Source of the DNA: Candidatus Bipolaricaulota bacterium | GTDB taxonomy: Bacteria; Bipolaricaulota; Bipolaricaulia; RBG-16-55-9; DRXL01 | Reading direction: 5' to 3' | DNA: 40,503 nucleotides | NCBI GenBank assembly: GCA_026414955.1 | Contig: JAOAIA010000002.1 | Location: 1 to 40,503 of the forward strand | Shown: piece after piece, positions 7,645-14,900 of the stretch | Position numbering within the stretch: the first letter of the stretch is position 1 | Layout of the letters: every line of letters begins with the position of its first letter | Translations under genes and position numbers: made by a program | The notes under the pieces: generated by a model | Told to the model about the DNA's origin: nothing | The model's database searches: none | What the model saw: only the letters and a program-made list of their open reading frames with translations

Positions 7645-8683
7645 AGCTCTGTGTGCTCCCATAATGCCGCACGAGTCGTCGGCGTACCGCCTGGGCGACC
7701 AAGTCCAGCTCGCTCATCAAGAGCTGAAACTGCTCTGGGAGGAGCGCCTGCGGGCCGTCACAGAGGGCTGTATCAGGATCGTGATGGATTTCGACGATCA
7801 AGCCGTCGGCCCCGGCGGCGACCCCCGCCAACGCCAAGGGAATGACTTTGGTGCGCACGCCCGCGGCGTGACTGGGGTCTACGATCACGGGCAGATGCGA
7901 CAGCTCCTTCACAACCGAAACAGCCCCAACGTCGAGCGTGAACCGCAAGTGATCTGAAAACGTGCGAATCCCGCGCTCACAGAGAATGACGTTCTTGTTT
8001 CCCCCGTCCAGCACATACTCGGCAGCCATGAGCCACTCTTCGAGCGTCGCGGCGATGCCGCGCTTGAGCAGGACCGGCTTGTCACAGCGCCCCACTGCTT
8101 TCAACAGCGCGAAGTTCTGCATGTTCCGCGCCCCGATCTGTAAGACATCAGCGTACTGAGCGACAGTATCTACGTGCGTTGTATCTAAGACTTCGGTGAC
8201 GATATACAGCCCGTGCTGATCGGCAGCGGCGCGCAGCAATTTCAAGCCCGCTTCGCCCAGCCCTTGGAACGAGTACGGGCTGGTGCGGGGCTTGAACGCC
8301 CCACCGCGCATAAGACGAACCCCCTGCTGTGCCACAAGCCGCGCACACCGATAGATTTGTTCTTCACTCTCGACTGAGCACGGCCCAGCGATGATCGCCA
8401 ACTCTGGGCCTCCGATCTGCACGCCCCCCACAGACACAATCGTGCTGTCGGGGTTAAATTCTCGACTGGCTAATTTGTACGGCTTGGTGATCTCGACGAC
8501 CCGTTCGACGCCGTCGAGCACTGCTAGTCTTTGTGGATCAATGCCGCGCTTGTCCCCGATAGCCCCTAAGATAGTGCGCATGACCCCGTCTACGCGATGG
8601 ACCTTGAACCCCAAGCGTTCGAGTTCGTGGCTGGCTTGCTGGATCTGTCTTTCGCTGGCCCCAACTTTCATGATGACCACCAT
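7628..8683 (-). CDS. aroF: 3-deoxy-7-phosphoheptulonate (DAHP) synthase, class I-beta with N-terminal ferredoxin-like domain
   Basis: Condenses PEP and erythrose-4-phosphate, the committed step of the shikimate pathway. Its 351 residues comprise an N-terminal ferredoxin-like regulatory domain (1-75, as in Thermotoga-type enzymes inhibited by Tyr/Phe) and a TIM barrel. The barrel shows AGPCSVES with metal ligand Cys102, RGGAFKPRTSPYSFQG with Lys131/Arg133, VLLKRG and DPSHAAG. The start has a strong ribosome site (GGAGGT, 6 nt spacing). The frame stays open much further upstream, but that extension runs through the leader peptide, the promoter and uvrB and is not coding. It is the first enzyme gene of the aro operon, preceded by a Phe-rich leader peptide. 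Confidence 0.96.
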   Translation of the reverse strand: MVVIMKVGASERQIQQASHELERLGFKVHRVDGVMRTILGAIGDKRGIDPQRLAVLDGVERVVEITKPYKLASREFNPDSTIVSVGGVQIGGPELAIIAGPCSVESEEQIYRCARLVAQQGVRLMRGGAFKPRTSPYSFQGLGEAGLKLLRAAADQHGLYIVTEVLDTTHVDTVAQYADVLQIGARNMQNFALLKAVGRCDKPVLLKRGIAATLEEWLMAAEYVLDGGNKNVILCERGIRTFSDHLRFTLDVGAVSVVKELSHLPVIVDPSHAAGVRTKVIPLALAGVAAGADGLIVEIHHDPDTALCDGPQALLPEQFQLLMSELDLVAQAVRRRLVRHYGSTQSYAQSY

Positions 8684-8766
8684 AGCACACCTCCACAGCA
8701 CAAAGAGCGTGGTCTTTGCAGGATGAGCTGCGCCGGAACAGTCTGAGTTATGAAGGAGAGTAGTAT
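8684..8766 (-). promoter_or_regulatory. Attenuator-like region between Phe leader peptide and aroF
   Basis: Read on the minus strand: just before the leader stop is the GC stem GGGCC, TTCC, GGCCC. Further on, CAAAGA (8718-8713) can pair with TCTTTG (8706-8701), directly ahead of the aroF ribosome site, or instead with TCTTTG within the Phe codons (8789-8784). These mutually exclusive pairings suit control by ribosome position. I see no U-tract terminator, so termination is not demonstrated and translational control is possible. Confidence 0.5.
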
Positions 8767-8850
8767 TTAGGGCCGGAAGGCCCCAAAGAAGAAGGAGGCG
8801 ACAAAGAACGAGAGCGAAGACCATTGTGCGGTGAAGCCTTTGTGCAACAT
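8767..8850 (-). CDS. Phe-rich leader peptide of the aro operon
   Basis: A 27-residue frame with an excellent ribosome site (AGGAGG, 8 nt before ATG), starting 25 nt after the predicted transcription start. It begins MLHKGFTAQW and contains SFFVASFFFGAFRP at its end. Seven of 27 residues are Phe (6, 15, 16, 20, 21, 22, 25), including an FF and an FFF run. This is the design of E. coli PheL and similar leader peptides that sense charged tRNA-Phe. It lies between a consensus promoter and aroF, encoding the pathway's first enzyme. Function is inferred from composition and position; the peptide matches nothing I can name. Confidence 0.75.
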   Translation of the reverse strand: MLHKGFTAQWSSLSFFVASFFFGAFRP

Positions 8851-8881
8851 ACCTATCGCCTCCTGTTTGCGAAGTGGCTGT

Positions 8882-8910
8882 ATCATAGCACGATTTTTCT
8901 CGGTTGTCAA
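8882..8910 (-). promoter_or_regulatory. Promoter of the aro operon
   Basis: On the minus strand TTGACA (8905-8910), 17 bp, TATGAT (8882-8887). This is a near-perfect sigma70 promoter; start is predicted near 8875, upstream of the leader peptide. It is divergent from the uvrB promoter. Confidence 0.85.
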
Positions 8911-8933
8911 GGGAGGGGGGGTCTATCTTAGTT

Positions 8934-8961
8934 TTGTCTTTTGCCCGCACCTGAGTATAAT
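8934..8961 (+). promoter_or_regulatory. Promoter of uvrB
   Basis: TTGTCT (8934-8939), 16 bp, TATAAT (8956-8961). Only 10 nt separate the -10 from the uvrB ATG and no ribosome site is present, so the mRNA should be leaderless or have a leader of only a few bases. No LexA-type box was recognised. Confidence 0.7.
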
Positions 8962-8971
8962 CACTACGACG

Positions 8972-10972
8972 ATGAGCACCCTGACCGATACGAGAGAATT
9001 CCAGCTTGTTTCGCCGTTTGCGCCGCGCGGCGACCAGCCGAAAGCCATCAAAGAACTGACGGAAGGACTGCGCGCCGGCTTGCAGCATCAGACACTGCTG
9101 GGCGTCACCGGCTCCGGCAAGACGTTCACTATTGCGCACGTCATCCAGAACGTTCAAAAACCGACTCTCGTCATCGCCCATAACAAGACGCTCGCGGCCC
9201 AGCTCTGCAACGAGTTTCGCGAATTTTTCCCGCACAACGCCGTACACTACTTCGTCAGTTATTATGACTACTATCAGCCCGAAGCGTATATCCCCCAGAC
9301 GGATACGTACATCGAGAAAGACGCTTCGATTAACGACGAAATAGACCGGCTGCGCCATGCAGCAACCAGCGCGCTCTTAGAACGCAGAGACGTGATCATC
9401 GTCGCGAGCGTCTCGTGCATCTATGGGCTGGGCACGCCCGGCGAGTACGCAGCTATGACCTTAGCGTTGCGCACGGGCGCGACCATCTCGCGCGACGAGA
9501 TCTTACACAAACTTGTCGAACTTCAGTACGAGCGCAACGAGATCGGCTTCGGTCGGGGGACTTTTCGCGCCAAGGGCGACACGATTGAAGTCATCCCGGC
9601 TTATAGCGAGAACGCCATCAGAATCGAACTCTTCGGCGACGAGATCGAGCGCATCTCCGAGCTGGACGCGCTCACGGGCAAGCGCCTGCGCGACTTAGAT
9701 TTCACGGTGGTCTACCCCGCAACGCACTGGGTCACCGGGAGAGAGAAGCTGGAGCGTGCCATTGAGTCTATTCGCGCCGAACTCGAAGAGCGCCTCACCG
9801 AGCTGCACCGTGCGGGGAAGCTCTTGGAAGCGCAGCGTCTGGAGCAACGCACCAAGTACGATCTAGAGATGCTGTGCGAGCTGGGCTACTGTTCTGGAAT
9901 CGAGAACTATTCGCGGCACTTGGACGGGCGCAGGCCCGGCGAGCCGCCCTGCACGCTGATAGACTACTTCCCCAAAGATTTCCTGATGGTCATTGACGAA
10001 TCTCACCAGACGATCCCCCAGATTCGCGGCATGTACAACGGGGATCGCTCGCGCAAGGAAGTCTTAATAGAATACGGCTTTCGGCTGCCGTCGGCGCTCG
10101 ACAACCGTCCGTTGAAGTTTGAGGAGTTCGAGCGCAAGATGAATCAAGTTATTTATGTCTCCGCGACGCCAGGGCCGTATGAGCGTGCCAAGAGCCAGAA
10201 GATCGTGGAGCAGATCATTCGGCCTACGGGTCTTGTTGACCCCGAAGTCGTCGTGCGCCCGGTGCAGGGACAGATTGACGATCTGATTGACGAGATCAGA
10301 GAAGTGACGAGCCGTAGTGAGCGCGTCTTGGTGACGACGCTGACCAAGAAGATGGCTGAAGACTTAACAGAATATCTGACAGAGCTTGGGATTAAGGCGC
10401 AGTACTTGCACTCCGAGATCGAAACACTCGATCGTGTGGATATTCTCTATGATCTGCGCGTGGGAGAATTTGACGTCTTGGTCGGGGTGAACTTGTTACG
10501 CGAGGGGCTTGATCTTCCAGAAGTCTCGCTCGTGGCGATCTTAGACGCCGACAAAGAAGGGTTCTTACGCTCGGAGACTTCGCTCATTCAGACGATTGGG
10601 CGAGCGGCGCGCAACGTGCGCGGCAGAGTCATTCTTTACGCAGACAACGTGACCGGCTCGATGAAGCGGGCAATCGCTGAGACGCAGCGTCGTAGAAAAC
10701 TTCAGCTTGAGTACAACGAGCGGCACGGGATCACGCCGGAGACGGTGAAGAAAGCGATCAGAGAGTTTATGCCGGAGCTTGCTCGCGAGAGCAAAGAGAA
10801 GAGAGCCAAGAAGAAGCTGACGGTGAAGACACCAGCGGAGTTAGCTGATCTCATCAAAGAGCTAGAGCAAGAGATGTACGCTGCTGCCAAGCGTCTCGAA
10901 TTCGAGAAGGCTGCGAAGCTGCGCGATGAGATCAAAGAGTTGAGACAAGAGCTGATTGGGGTTTCGAGCTGA
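8972..10972 (+). CDS. uvrB: Excinuclease ABC subunit B
   Basis: The damage-verifying helicase of nucleotide excision repair; works with UvrA and UvrC. It has 666 residues, standard length. Walker A is GVTGSGKT (44-51). The DNA-clamping beta-hairpin region is YYDYYQPEAYIPQTDTYIEK. Helicase motifs include DESH, SATPG, LREGLDLPEVSLV and QTIGRAARN. The UVR domain that contacts UvrC is at the C-terminus (RLEFEKAAKLRDEIKELRQE). The frame extends 47 codons upstream, but those codons overlap the promoter; I start at the ATG of MSTLTDTREF. The 3' end is partly duplicated about 94 bp downstream. Confidence 0.97.
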   Translation: MSTLTDTREFQLVSPFAPRGDQPKAIKELTEGLRAGLQHQTLLGVTGSGKTFTIAHVIQNVQKPTLVIAHNKTLAAQLCNEFREFFPHNAVHYFVSYYDYYQPEAYIPQTDTYIEKDASINDEIDRLRHAATSALLERRDVIIVASVSCIYGLGTPGEYAAMTLALRTGATISRDEILHKLVELQYERNEIGFGRGTFRAKGDTIEVIPAYSENAIRIELFGDEIERISELDALTGKRLRDLDFTVVYPATHWVTGREKLERAIESIRAELEERLTELHRAGKLLEAQRLEQRTKYDLEMLCELGYCSGIENYSRHLDGRRPGEPPCTLIDYFPKDFLMVIDESHQTIPQIRGMYNGDRSRKEVLIEYGFRLPSALDNRPLKFEEFERKMNQVIYVSATPGPYERAKSQKIVEQIIRPTGLVDPEVVVRPVQGQIDDLIDEIREVTSRSERVLVTTLTKKMAEDLTEYLTELGIKAQYLHSEIETLDRVDILYDLRVGEFDVLVGVNLLREGLDLPEVSLVAILDADKEGFLRSETSLIQTIGRAARNVRGRVILYADNVTGSMKRAIAETQRRRKLQLEYNERHGITPETVKKAIREFMPELARESKEKRAKKKLTVKTPAELADLIKELEQEMYAAAKRLEFEKAAKLRDEIKELRQELIGVSS

Positions 10973-11018
10973 TCGCTTTGCACTTCCCGCTCGTGCTGTT
11001 TAAGATAACCCCATCCTG

Positions 11019-11048
11019 ATGGAAATCAAAGAGTTGAGACAAGAGTAG
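11019..11048 (+). repeat. Partial duplicate of the uvrB 3' end
   Basis: The 21 bp at 11025-11045 are identical to 10931-10951 in uvrB. The copy is preceded by ATGGAA and followed by TAG, forming a nine-codon frame that reads MEIKELRQE, the same peptide as in the UVR domain. It looks like a remnant of a short tandem duplication or recombination event; a role as a gene is unlikely. Confidence 0.75.
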
Positions 11049-11074
11049 TACGGGAGCACGCACAGCCCTCCTAC

Positions 11075-11704
11075 TCACGACTCCGGCGTGACGATATGAG
11101 GGGTAGCGATCAGCGAGGGGCTTTCTCTCAGCTCATCGGGGAGCTTGAAGAATCGCTCGACGTGCCCCAGCATCCCGTGAAGATACTTGCGCGGCTGCGC
11201 CGGATTGGCATACGCCCGAAAGATCTCCAGGCTCTTGGCCAGGGCTTCAGAGACTGCTTCAGATGGCAGCGGCTCCTTCTCCAGAAACTCTTGGAGCCCG
11301 TTCCACAGATGCGTAGCCAACGCTGTGCCCCCGGCTTCGACGACCATGACCGGGCCGAACCGACGCTGCAGAAACTCGAGGGCTTCTAAAACTTCGCTGT
11401 CTGTGCCCAGCGCCCGCTCACGATAGAACTGATAGATGAGCATCTCGACCATAGCGATCAAGTCTATCAATCGCTCTTTGCCGGCCTTATAGAGCGGCTC
11501 CGTCTTTGCCATCCAGAGGGCGTGAAATTCTTCCGCGAGCCGGACGCGCTGATAGCCCTCGTGCGCCTTGAAATACTTACAACTGATGGGACAGCTTATC
11601 TCAATGCCCCGGTGCTGCCCGCAACAACTTGGGCAGATCATGCCTCCCAGTGCCGGACACGAGCGCTTGCCCGTCCGCTTGCTACAGTAGACACAGAGAG
11701 ACAT
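11075..11704 (-). CDS. Uncharacterised protein with N-terminal Cys-rich (zinc or Fe-S) domain
   Basis: 209 residues, function not recognised. The first 45 residues hold eight Cys (4, 7, 16, 24, 27, 28, 38, 42) in CxxC-type pairs, as in MSLCVYC, ICPSCC and CPISC, suggesting a double zinc-ribbon or a metal cluster. The rest is predicted alpha-helical and soluble. The start codon abuts the stop of the DUF59 gene (TAAATG), so it is the last gene of the rrf2-mrp-DUF59 operon and translation is coupled. That context suggests a link to metal or Fe-S homeostasis; the link is inference. Confidence 0.8.
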   Translation of the reverse strand: MSLCVYCSKRTGKRSCPALGGMICPSCCGQHRGIEISCPISCKYFKAHEGYQRVRLAEEFHALWMAKTEPLYKAGKERLIDLIAMVEMLIYQFYRERALGTDSEVLEALEFLQRRFGPVMVVEAGGTALATHLWNGLQEFLEKEPLPSEAVSEALAKSLEIFRAYANPAQPRKYLHGMLGHVERFFKLPDELRESPSLIATPHIVTPES

Positions 11705-12010
11705 TTAGATAAATCCCATCTCGGCGCGGATCTCGTCGGACATCATCTCGGGGTTCCACGGCGGGTCGAAGACGAACTCGACCTCGACGTTGACGTCCTC
11801 GCCGTAGTGCTCTTTAATCGCTCGTTCGCAATCGGCTTGGATCTGCTCGTAGAGCGGGCACCCGACGGTCGTCAGCGTCATCTCTAAGCGCACGTCTTTG
11901 TCGCCGCGAACCTCAACGTCGTAGAGTAGCCCTAGATCAACGACGTTGTACCCCAGCTCCGGGTCGAAGACGTTCTCGCGAATAATTTCGCGGATCTCGT
12001 CAGGGGTCAT
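11705..12010 (-). CDS. DUF59/MIP18-family Fe-S assembly protein (SufT/PaaD-like)
   Basis: 101 residues. The family pattern DPELGYNVVDLGLLYDV, then MTLTTVGCPLYEQI, matches MIP18/SufT proteins, whose conserved Cys (in TVGCPL) is needed for Fe-S maturation. The C-terminal WNPEMMSDEIRAEMGF is also usual. It lies between mrp, whose own N-terminal domain is of the same family, and the Cys-rich protein, in one operon headed by an Rrf2 regulator. Confidence 0.92.
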   Translation of the reverse strand: MTPDEIREIIRENVFDPELGYNVVDLGLLYDVEVRGDKDVRLEMTLTTVGCPLYEQIQADCERAIKEHYGEDVNVEVEFVFDPPWNPEMMSDEIRAEMGFI

Positions 12011-12032
12011 GTGCGATCACCTCACTGTCCCT

Positions 12033-12081
12033 CTCACCTCTGCTCCCCTCTCCCTCGGAGGGGAGAGGGGCTGGAGGTGAG
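12033..12081. repeat. Palindromic element forming the 3' end of mrp
   Basis: The inner stem CCCCTCTCCC (12045-12054) pairs with GGGAGAGGGG (12061-12070). The outer stem CTCACCTC (12033-12040) pairs with GAGGTGAG (12074-12081). The mrp stop codon (12034-12036) lies in it, so the last ~15 residues (SSPSPLRGRGEQR) are repeat-encoded. It may also act as a 3' hairpin between mrp and DUF59. Confidence 0.82.
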
Positions 12082-13107
12082 GGTGAAATATTTGATAAGT
12101 TTATCGGCGATCTTGGTGAACTCTTGCGCCGCCGGTGACGACGGATCAGCTATCAGAATGGGCACACCGGCATCACCGCCCTCGCGCAGTTTCGGATCTA
12201 ATGGGATCTGCCCCAAGAATGGGATATTTTGTCGTTGGGCTTCGGCTGCGCCCCCGCCCTGCCCAAAGATATACTCTCTGTGTCCGCACTTGGGACAGAT
12301 ATAATACGCCATGTTCTCGATGATCCCAATAATGGGCACATCAAGCTTCTGGAACGCCCCGATGCCTCTTCGCACGTCGGAGAGCGCAACTTCCTGGGGG
12401 GTCGTCACGGCAATCGTCCCGGAGAGTGTCACGTCTTGAGCCAGGCCAAGGTGGGCGTCCCCAGTCCCGGGGGGCATGTCCATAATCAGATAATCTAACT
12501 CCGGCCACGCTGTGCTCTCTAATAACTCATTGATCGCTTTGGAGATCATCGGGCCGCGCCAGATGAGCGGGTCTCCTCCCCCGACTAATAAGCCGATAGA
12601 GATCGCGTGCACGCCGTACTTGAAGATCGGGACAAGCTTGCCGGCTGTGACCGTCGGCGGTTCCCTCAATCCCATAAGAGTGGGGATATTCGGCCCGTGT
12701 ACGTCAGCATCGAAAAGCCCGACGCGCGCCCCTTGCTGGGCTAACGCCACGGCGAGATTCACACTGACGGTGCTCTTGCCCACCCCGCCCTTGCCGCTGA
12801 AGATCGCAAGAATATGGGCGATCTGCGGGAAGTGCAGCTTCTGCATGGGACGAGGAGCTCTGGGCTGCGGGCGTGGGGTCTGGGCAAATTCGACATGGAC
12901 TGTCTCGATCTCCGGGATGGCTTTGAGGGCCTGCTCAGCCCACGACTTCAATTGGGATTTTGACGCATACGCCGGCAGAAACTTCAACCGCACTCGCACG
13001 GATCTTTCGTCAACCGCGAGGTCGTCGACGAGATCGCTCAGCGATCGGTGGGCGTGGGGAATCTCGATCTGGCGCAGGGCTTCGCGGACGCGCTCGCTCA
13101 GAGTCAT
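12034..13107 (-). CDS. mrp: Mrp/NBP35-type Fe-S cluster carrier ATPase
   Basis: A deviant-Walker P-loop ATPase that binds and transfers Fe-S clusters. It has 357 residues: an N-terminal DUF59/MIP18 domain (1-74), a Pro/Arg linker (75-90), and an ATPase domain with KGGVGKS (106-112), DADVHGPN (133-140), DMPPGTGDAHL and the cluster-binding CPKC pair (Cys271, Cys274). I start at the ATG of MTLSERV, which overlaps the rrf2 stop by one base (TAATG); the longer frame runs back through rrf2 and is a shadow. The C-terminal tail from residue about 343 comes from a palindromic repeat. Confidence 0.95.
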   Translation of the reverse strand: MTLSERVREALRQIEIPHAHRSLSDLVDDLAVDERSVRVRLKFLPAYASKSQLKSWAEQALKAIPEIETVHVEFAQTPRPQPRAPRPMQKLHFPQIAHILAIFSGKGGVGKSTVSVNLAVALAQQGARVGLFDADVHGPNIPTLMGLREPPTVTAGKLVPIFKYGVHAISIGLLVGGGDPLIWRGPMISKAINELLESTAWPELDYLIMDMPPGTGDAHLGLAQDVTLSGTIAVTTPQEVALSDVRRGIGAFQKLDVPIIGIIENMAYYICPKCGHREYIFGQGGGAAEAQRQNIPFLGQIPLDPKLREGGDAGVPILIADPSSPAAQEFTKIADKLIKYFTLTSSPSPLRGRGEQR

Positions 13108-13565
13108 TATGAAACCTTCACTTTCCCACTCACCCTGTCTCCCTCTCCGGAGAGGGGCCGGTGGGTGAGGTCCATGACATCGCTCAAGGTGAGCGATCCC
13201 AGATATTCTTCGAGCTTTTGGTTCACGATCTCCCAGACAGGGCTGGTGGGACAGCCGTCCTCGATGGCACATTTCAAGCTGGGATCCAAGCACGTGACGA
13301 GCGCGATAGGGCCGTCGAGGGCGTGCACGATCTCGCGCAAGGAGATAGCAGACGGGCGCTTCTTCAGCAGATACCCGCCGCCGCGCCCGTGGGTCGCTTC
13401 GACTAAGCCGTGCTCCCGCAGCTCTTGCATGATCTTCTCCAAAAACGGTTCGGGGATCTTGTGCTCTGCGGAGAGCTGGCCAATAGAGACCGGCTCTTGA
13501 TTATAGCGCTGGGCGAGCGTGCAGAGCGCCCGCAGCCCGTAATCGCTCTTCCGTGTCACTTTCAT
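13107..13565 (-). CDS. Rrf2-family transcriptional regulator, IscR-like
   Basis: 152 residues. A winged-helix N-terminus (KSDYGLRALCTLA, EPFLEKIMQELREHGLV, GRGGGYLL) precedes three spaced Cys (92, 99, 105) in the IscR/NsrR arrangement that holds an Fe-S cluster. It is first in the operon with mrp and DUF59, so it probably senses Fe-S or iron status and controls its own operon; a dyad operator overlaps the predicted start site. The ribosome site is GGAG, 8 nt. About the last 20 residues (after MDLTHRP) are encoded by a palindromic repeat and are unlikely to be functional. Confidence 0.92.
   Translation of the reverse strand: MKVTRKSDYGLRALCTLAQRYNQEPVSIGQLSAEHKIPEPFLEKIMQELREHGLVEATHGRGGGYLLKKRPSAISLREIVHALDGPIALVTCLDPSLKCAIEDGCPTSPVWEIVNQKLEEYLGSLTLSDVMDLTHRPLSGEGDRVSGKVKVS
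13126..13169. repeat. Palindromic element forming the 3' end of rrf2
   Basis: The perfect inner palindrome CCCTCTCCGGAGAGGG (13141-13156) has an outer CTCACC/GGTGAG stem (13129-13134 with 13164-13169). It is the same broad family as the elements in aroA and mrp. Confidence 0.82.
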
Positions 13566-13578
13566 AGGAGACGCTCCA

Positions 13579-13603
13579 AAATCCGAGTGAAATACTCTGA
13601 TTT
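13579..13603. promoter_or_regulatory. Candidate Rrf2 operator
   Basis: An inverted repeat with 9 of 10 arm positions paired: AAATCCGAGT (13579-13588), 5-nt spacer, ACTCTGATTT (13594-13603). It begins one base past the -10 and covers the predicted start of the rrf2 operon, the expected place for an autoregulatory site of a dimeric winged-helix repressor. Confidence 0.6.
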
Positions 13604-13604
13604 C

Positions 13605-13633
13605 ATTGTAAAAAAGACCGGGACAAAAGTCAA
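13605..13633 (-). promoter_or_regulatory. Promoter of the rrf2-mrp operon
   Basis: On the minus strand TTGACT (13628-13633), 17 bp, TACAAT (13605-13610). Element copy A begins at the very next base upstream of the -35. Confidence 0.75.
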
Positions 13634-13697
13634 CCAGACTCCGTCTGGACTGTTCGCCCCTCCTCGCTGGCCAAGATGAAGGGCAAGCGAAGCGTGC
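13634..13697 (+). repeat. Multi-hairpin element, copy A (eroded)
   Basis: It starts with CCAGACTCCGTCTGG (13634-13648) and continues ACTGTTCGCCCC, then CTGGCCAAGATGAA, and ends GCAAGCGAAGCGTGC (13683-13697). The second hairpin has lost its left arm. It fills the space between the rrf2 promoter and the stop of the cytochrome gene. Confidence 0.78.
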
Positions 13698-13705
13698 GCA
13701 GCGTG

Positions 13706-14893
13706 TTATTCCGTAGGCTGGTTCTGCCCCTTCGCCGCCAATGCTTTCTCGATCAAGCGTTCGAAGATTGCCCAGACGCGCGAATAGCCCGTGGCCGGGT
13801 CGTGCTCGCTGATATTCTGTCTGGCGTTGGCCCGCGCGATCTCTTTGGCCTTGCCGATGAGCGCCGCGGCTTCGACACTCTGGCCGGCAGCTTCCAACGC
13901 CATCCCCTTTTGCATGAGTTTTGTGTACTCGCTCCCTGGCCCATGACAGGCTTCACACGTTACGTCCATGGTCTTGAGGGTCTCTTCGTCTATGAACGGG
14001 TGATCCTTGAATTCTTCGATGTTCTTGCTCGTCATAAATTCCGGACGGAACCAGACCTCGACGTGACGCTTGCTCGATTCGGGAATATAGACATCACTGA
14101 TTTCGGGGTGGCCATGGCACGCTACGCACGCTGCCGAGCCGACAAACGGCAACGGCTCCCCGGAGATCGAGACGTCGGTGCGGGCTTCGATCACTTTGGC
14201 TTGAGGGTTTTCCGTGCGAAACGGCGAGGTGCGCTCCCCAAAGCCCTCGACTAAGAACGTATCTTTATGCAGTTGCCACCACGCGAGGATGCGCGCCATC
14301 GCTTCTTCGCGCTTCTCTTTTGGCGCGTTGAAGACGAACCCAAAATCGTTCGCGGTCATCCACCGAATGCGCTCGATGCCCCGCTGGCGCTCGGCCCACC
14401 GCTCCGAACGCAGTTTCTCAATAGACTCCTCAAAAATCTGAGCGAAGCGCGTGCGCATCTCATGGTGGGCGAGTTCGGACCTCAAAGCTAACGAGTTCCC
14501 CCCGTGACATGCCGTGCACCCGACCTGGTCGAAGGGGAGTTGTTCGATCACTTTGACATTCTTGTGTATCTCGAGCAAATCTCTCAGAGGCTCTTGAGCG
14601 AATCCCGGCACGCCGACGTTGACATGACAGGTCATGCACAGATCGGCGCTGCGGCCTACTTCTGTGACGATCTTCTTAATCTGGAGATTCGCCTCGGCGC
14701 TCACGGCAATCGCGATCTGGTCGAAGAGCGAGAGCGAACCCTTTTGGGCTTGGGCTTTGTCCGTGAGCACTTTTGTCAGATATGCTCGTTGGTACTTCTT
14801 CCATTCTTGGTTGTAGTTGGTGAAGACGACAGTAAAGACCAGAAGCAACACCAGGACGGCCGACACAGCGAACCATTTGCGCACGTTCTCCAT
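13706..14893 (-). CDS. Membrane-anchored tetraheme c-type cytochrome
   Basis: 395 residues. An N-terminal transmembrane anchor (about 8-25, rich in Val and Leu) is followed by a periplasmic domain with four CxxCH heme sites at 86-90 (CMTCH), 126-130 (CTACH), 256-260 (CVACH) and 313-317 (CEACH). Extra His residues offer distal ligands. The spacing into two heme pairs separated by ~125 residues suggests two diheme modules. It is probably an electron carrier or a subunit of a periplasmic reductase or quinol-oxidising complex; the partner is unknown. I start at the ATG of MENVRKW. The gene begins 7 nt after the dxr stop and no ribosome site is evident, so it is likely co-transcribed with dxr. Confidence 0.85.
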   Translation of the reverse strand: MENVRKWFAVSAVLVLLLVFTVVFTNYNQEWKKYQRAYLTKVLTDKAQAQKGSLSLFDQIAIAVSAEANLQIKKIVTEVGRSADLCMTCHVNVGVPGFAQEPLRDLLEIHKNVKVIEQLPFDQVGCTACHGGNSLALRSELAHHEMRTRFAQIFEESIEKLRSERWAERQRGIERIRWMTANDFGFVFNAPKEKREEAMARILAWWQLHKDTFLVEGFGERTSPFRTENPQAKVIEARTDVSISGEPLPFVGSAACVACHGHPEISDVYIPESSKRHVEVWFRPEFMTSKNIEEFKDHPFIDEETLKTMDVTCEACHGPGSEYTKLMQKGMALEAAGQSVEAAALIGKAKEIARANARQNISEHDPATGYSRVWAIFERLIEKALAAKGQNQPTE

Positions 14894-14900
14894 AGTTCTA

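Noticed and set aside
8770..8784. Intrinsic terminator formed by the GGGCC-TTCC-GGCCC stem in the Phe leader
   Set aside because: No U-tract follows (TAAATACTACTC), so a classical terminator cannot be claimed.
8684..9358. Long upstream extension of the aroF frame (about 225 extra codons)
   Set aside because: It runs through the promoter, the leader peptide and the antisense of uvrB; the family N-terminus and a strong ribosome site fit the ATG at 8683.
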